Source of the DNA: Takakia lepidozioides
Lineage: Eukaryota > Streptophyta > Takakiopsida > Takakiales > Takakiaceae
Length of the DNA stretch: 60,000 bases
Direction of reading: 5' to 3'
NCBI GenBank assembly: GCA_030704615.1
Contig: CM060732.1
Location: 26,290,001 to 26,350,000 of the forward strand
Of the stretch, positions 57,735 to 60,000 are shown piece by piece. Below the pieces are notes generated by a model, which was not told the DNA's origin, made no database searches, and saw nothing but the letters and a program-made list of their open reading frames with translations. The translations under genes and the position numbers were made by a program. Numbering within the stretch: position 1 is the first letter of the stretch; every line of letters begins with the position of its first letter.

Positions 57735-57880
57735 CAGCCGGCTTTCCCACATCAAATTGAAGGGCATCTGTAGATTATAGATAAGGGCTGTTGCCTTCTC
57801 AATGTCTTTTCCAATCACCTCTGCAATGAACTGGGGTATAAGATCCTTCAAATCAGAAGTTTGAGCATCACGCACAAGCC
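57735..57880 (-). pseudogene. RPS3a (eS1) pseudogene fragment, copy 1
   Basis: On the minus strand, AQTSDLKDLIPQFIAEVIGK is followed by DIEKATALIYNLQ. This corresponds to the conserved central block of 40S ribosomal protein S3a around SxDLKxLVxKFIPxxIGKxIE. After Leu-Gln the frame is lost, and the DNA continues as a shifted version of PKFDVGKLM. Only this segment is present, so it is a relic. Confidence 0.75.
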
Positions 57881-58479
57881 ACTTACGGGGATAGAGTTTC
57901 CAATGCGAACCATGGTCTTTTATTGATAGCATTGTTGTAAAATACATGGACCAACATGGTCAATTTCGGGAATGACATAGTACGCTTTCATGTACTATGT
58001 AAGCATGCAACTATGTACCAGTGACGTGGCTTGTTCGCCACTTAACCTGTTTGCCCATTCAGCCATCTCCACATTGTCATGGATTTTGCATGCTGGATTG
58101 TGAGGCCATCCACACCGTCCTCTGGAAATGCTATCATGGGGTTTCAGCTATGTCCACATTTCCCTGGATTATGCCTGCACGAAGCAAGGCCAACTGCATT
58201 CAGCACCCTCCACTTTATTATAGTATTGCAACAACATTCAAAGCACTTCAATTTGTATCCATCGAAAACATCTAGGCTGGAAAAAGACATTGTTGCAACA
58301 GAACTTAGGAAAGTACTTCTCCCCTTCCACTACACACGTGAAATGAAAGAAGCCAACCAACAGCATACCAGCCAAGAAAATATGAAACCAGCCAAGAAAA
58401 GAGCCAATATATGTAGTGAAGGTCGACACTAAATGAAACTTATCCAACACTTACATTAGAGGAGGGAAGCTAAGTCTTA

Positions 58480-58600
58480 CCTCCATAAGCTTGCCCACAT
58501 CAAATTTGGGAGCTTTCAGAATTTTTCCTTTCCGGTTGAATGAACTTGGCTACAAGATCCTTCAAATCACAGTTTGAGCTTCACACACAATGAACTACAG
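58480..58600 (-). pseudogene. RPS3a (eS1) pseudogene fragment, copy 2
   Basis: On the minus strand, CDLKDLVAKFI, then, after a deletion and a frame change, KILKAPKFDVGKLMEV. Both are conserved S3a blocks that are normally about 20 residues apart. It lies about 710-740 bases from copy 1 and shares flanking sequence with it (TTGATAGCATTGTTGTAAAA ... CATGGACCAACA), so the two copies arose by duplication of a region already containing the relic. Confidence 0.75.
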
Positions 58601-58699
58601 GGATTGAGCTTCCAATGCGAACCAGAAGTCTTATATTGATAGCATTGTTGTAAAACACATGGACCAACAATGACAGTCTCTGGAATGACATATAGTACA

Positions 58700-60000
58700 G
58701 TAATGACATATAGTACAGCATGCCGCTTCCAATTGACCATCTACCCATGTAGGTTTCTTGTAACTATCCCTTCCACAGGGAATCATAGGTAATGTGGAGC
58801 TTGAAATCCAGCCCTCTTGGATGAATCTGGACCCACACTCTATCCCTGCTCCTTTAGCTATCCATGCCTTTGACAGCCTACAATTCTACAGCAAACACCC
58901 CAACCATACTGGTGTGGAGTTCTTCCCCAAAACACCCCAACCTACTTATCACAATCTGAAATGCATCTGTTTCTCTCTGTAGTCCAACAGGCATTCGCCT
59001 TTTTGTCTCCATTGTCCCACCATTGGGGTCGGAAAGTGTTCACCCCAAAGCTTCTCCTCACCTCTATTATATGTTTTTGGATACTTCCCTGCTGCCACAC
59101 TGGCAGTAACTTGCCAAAGTCACTCCAAACCACCACAGATCTACCCAACGACCTAACTTACAGAATTCAATATGCATCTTGCGGCCGAGTCTGATGAGAG
59201 GGCAACACAGGCTGAAATAGGTTGAAGAAGAAGGTGCCCTACCACATTGTCCTTGACCTGTCCTGACCCATGGAGGATTTGACCGATGACCTCTTGTGTG
59301 TGCTGCTTGTGTCTGTAGTCAGGTAATGTCGGATTGGTCTGTGAGATCGAACCACCACGGCATAGATGAGTAGTCAGAGATTGGAACACGCTTGCTAAGA
59401 CCAAGCTGACTCTCCCAAGAACGGCGAGCTCGCTTCTCCTCGTCTCGTCTCCTCCTCCTCTTCTCCTTCGTGCATCATTTTGCTCAACGCCTCCATCCCA
59501 CGCCCCTGCATATCCTGCTATCATCGCGTTCCATCCCTCAGCTATGGTGTGTGGCGCAGGAGACAAAAAAACGCCAAGTCCCAGCCCTCTTTCTGTTCAC
59601 GATTACACTAATGGGCAACCTTATTAGCAATTTTTTAACTTTTTAAAACCTAATGGGCAACCTTATTTGCATTATATGTGCCTTCAAAATGACACGTGTA
59701 GTGATGTAGTCGTATAAATAGAGCTCTGAAACCATCTTCAGTCATGGTGTCGCGCACCTCACTTCGGTAAGTTCCCCCCTCAAGTCATAGTTACTCGCCT
59801 GATGCGCGCGCCTAACTCCCAACCCGGCCGCCGGGCCAACTTGGAGCTTCGGCTGCTCACCAGGACATAACGATCCCCCTTTGATCTCCCAAGGAACCCT
59901 CCAACGGTTTGGAACCAGCGGAATTCCCTTTTGTAGTTGGCAGTCCGGAACAGCTCCCCACTCTTTGGTCGCTTTCCGGCTCGCTCGCTTACTCACTAGC
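58700..60000. other. unassigned right-hand interval
   Basis: I recognise no complete gene. The minus strand near 59510-59540 reads GWNAMIAGYAGAWDGG, which resembles a PPR motif start (WNAMIAGYA) and may be a PPR scrap. From 59740 the DNA becomes more GC-rich up to the window edge, possibly the beginning of a gene or repeat that continues outside. Confidence 0.4.

Larger units (their letters stand above)
57735..58700. repeat. diverged direct duplication containing the RPS3a relics
   Basis: Blocks 57736-57980 and about 58487-58693 share, in order, CCCACATCAAAT, AAGATCCTTCAAATCA, TTTGAGC, CCAATGCGAACCA, TTGATAGCATTGTTGTAAAA and GGAATGACATA. The offset is about 710-750 bases. The copies differ by many substitutions and indels. 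Confidence 0.8.

Noticed and set aside
53500-58700. CACTA terminal inverted repeats
   Set aside because: I looked for CACTA-starting ends on both sides of the transposase and found no convincing pair, so element limits are not given.

Overview
This is nuclear DNA from a land plant. The genes are split by GT-AG introns, and the window holds a PLS-class pentatricopeptide (PPR) gene, a SEUSS-type co-regulator, a plant-style MTA (METTL3) locus, a plant UDP-xylose/arabinose 4-epimerase relic, and L1-like, hAT and CACTA transposons. The hybrid histidine kinase resembles no seed-plant kinase I know, so I lean towards a seed-free lineage (bryophyte, lycophyte or fern). That placement is an inference; no sequence here fixes the species.

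Layout. 1-4.7 kb: 3' part of a decayed L1-like LINE. 4.94-5.32 kb: a 364-bp non-autonomous hAT element with an exact 8-bp target duplication. 5.96-7.15 kb: intact RPL9 (uL6), three exons, plus strand. 7.15-11.6 kb: no gene recognised. 11.6-16.0 kb: intact eight-exon hybrid histidine kinase of 824 residues, plus strand. 16.8-18.6 kb: intact four-exon BABAM1/MERIT40 homologue, minus strand, converging on the kinase and containing a GC-AG intron. 18.6-22.3 kb: GC-rich promoter and leader interval. 22.3-31.6 kb: intact 13-exon SEUSS/LDB-type co-regulator of 1160 residues. 32.8-34.6 kb: PPR gene, minus strand. 35.0-35.7 kb: possible small two-exon gene. 36-39.9 kb: gene-poor DNA with several local repeats, including a 42-bp minisatellite. 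40.0-45.7 kb: eight exons of an MTA-like gene carrying many single-base deletions and a nonsense codon. 46.2-47.5 kb: small lysine-rich protein gene, incompletely resolved. 48.6-51.2 kb: intact two-exon CWC21-type splicing factor. 52.4-53.5 kb: truncated and frameshifted UDP-xylose/arabinose 4-epimerase. 53.6-57.4 kb: SWIM-domain ORF head-to-head with a decayed CACTA (En/Spm) transposase. 57.7-58.7 kb: duplicated RPS3a pseudogene fragments. 58.7-60 kb: no gene recognised apart from a possible PPR scrap.

How the genes relate. They do not form an operon or pathway; this is ordinary plant gene order. Functions are translation (RPL9), phosphorelay signalling, Lys63 deubiquitination and DNA-repair scaffolding (BABAM1), transcriptional co-regulation (SEUSS), organelle RNA processing (PPR), m6A writing (broken MTA) and pre-mRNA splicing (CWC21). 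The left half (6-35 kb) has clean, in-frame genes. The right half (40-58 kb) is rich in transposons and gene relics.

Most notable signals: an undescribed interspersed repeat with at least four copies, all within introns; a kinase with a variant H-box and no CHASE domain, carrying a dead duplicate of exon 4 in an intron; three tandem psi-K-x-E decapeptides in the SEUSS-like protein; and the MTA-like locus.
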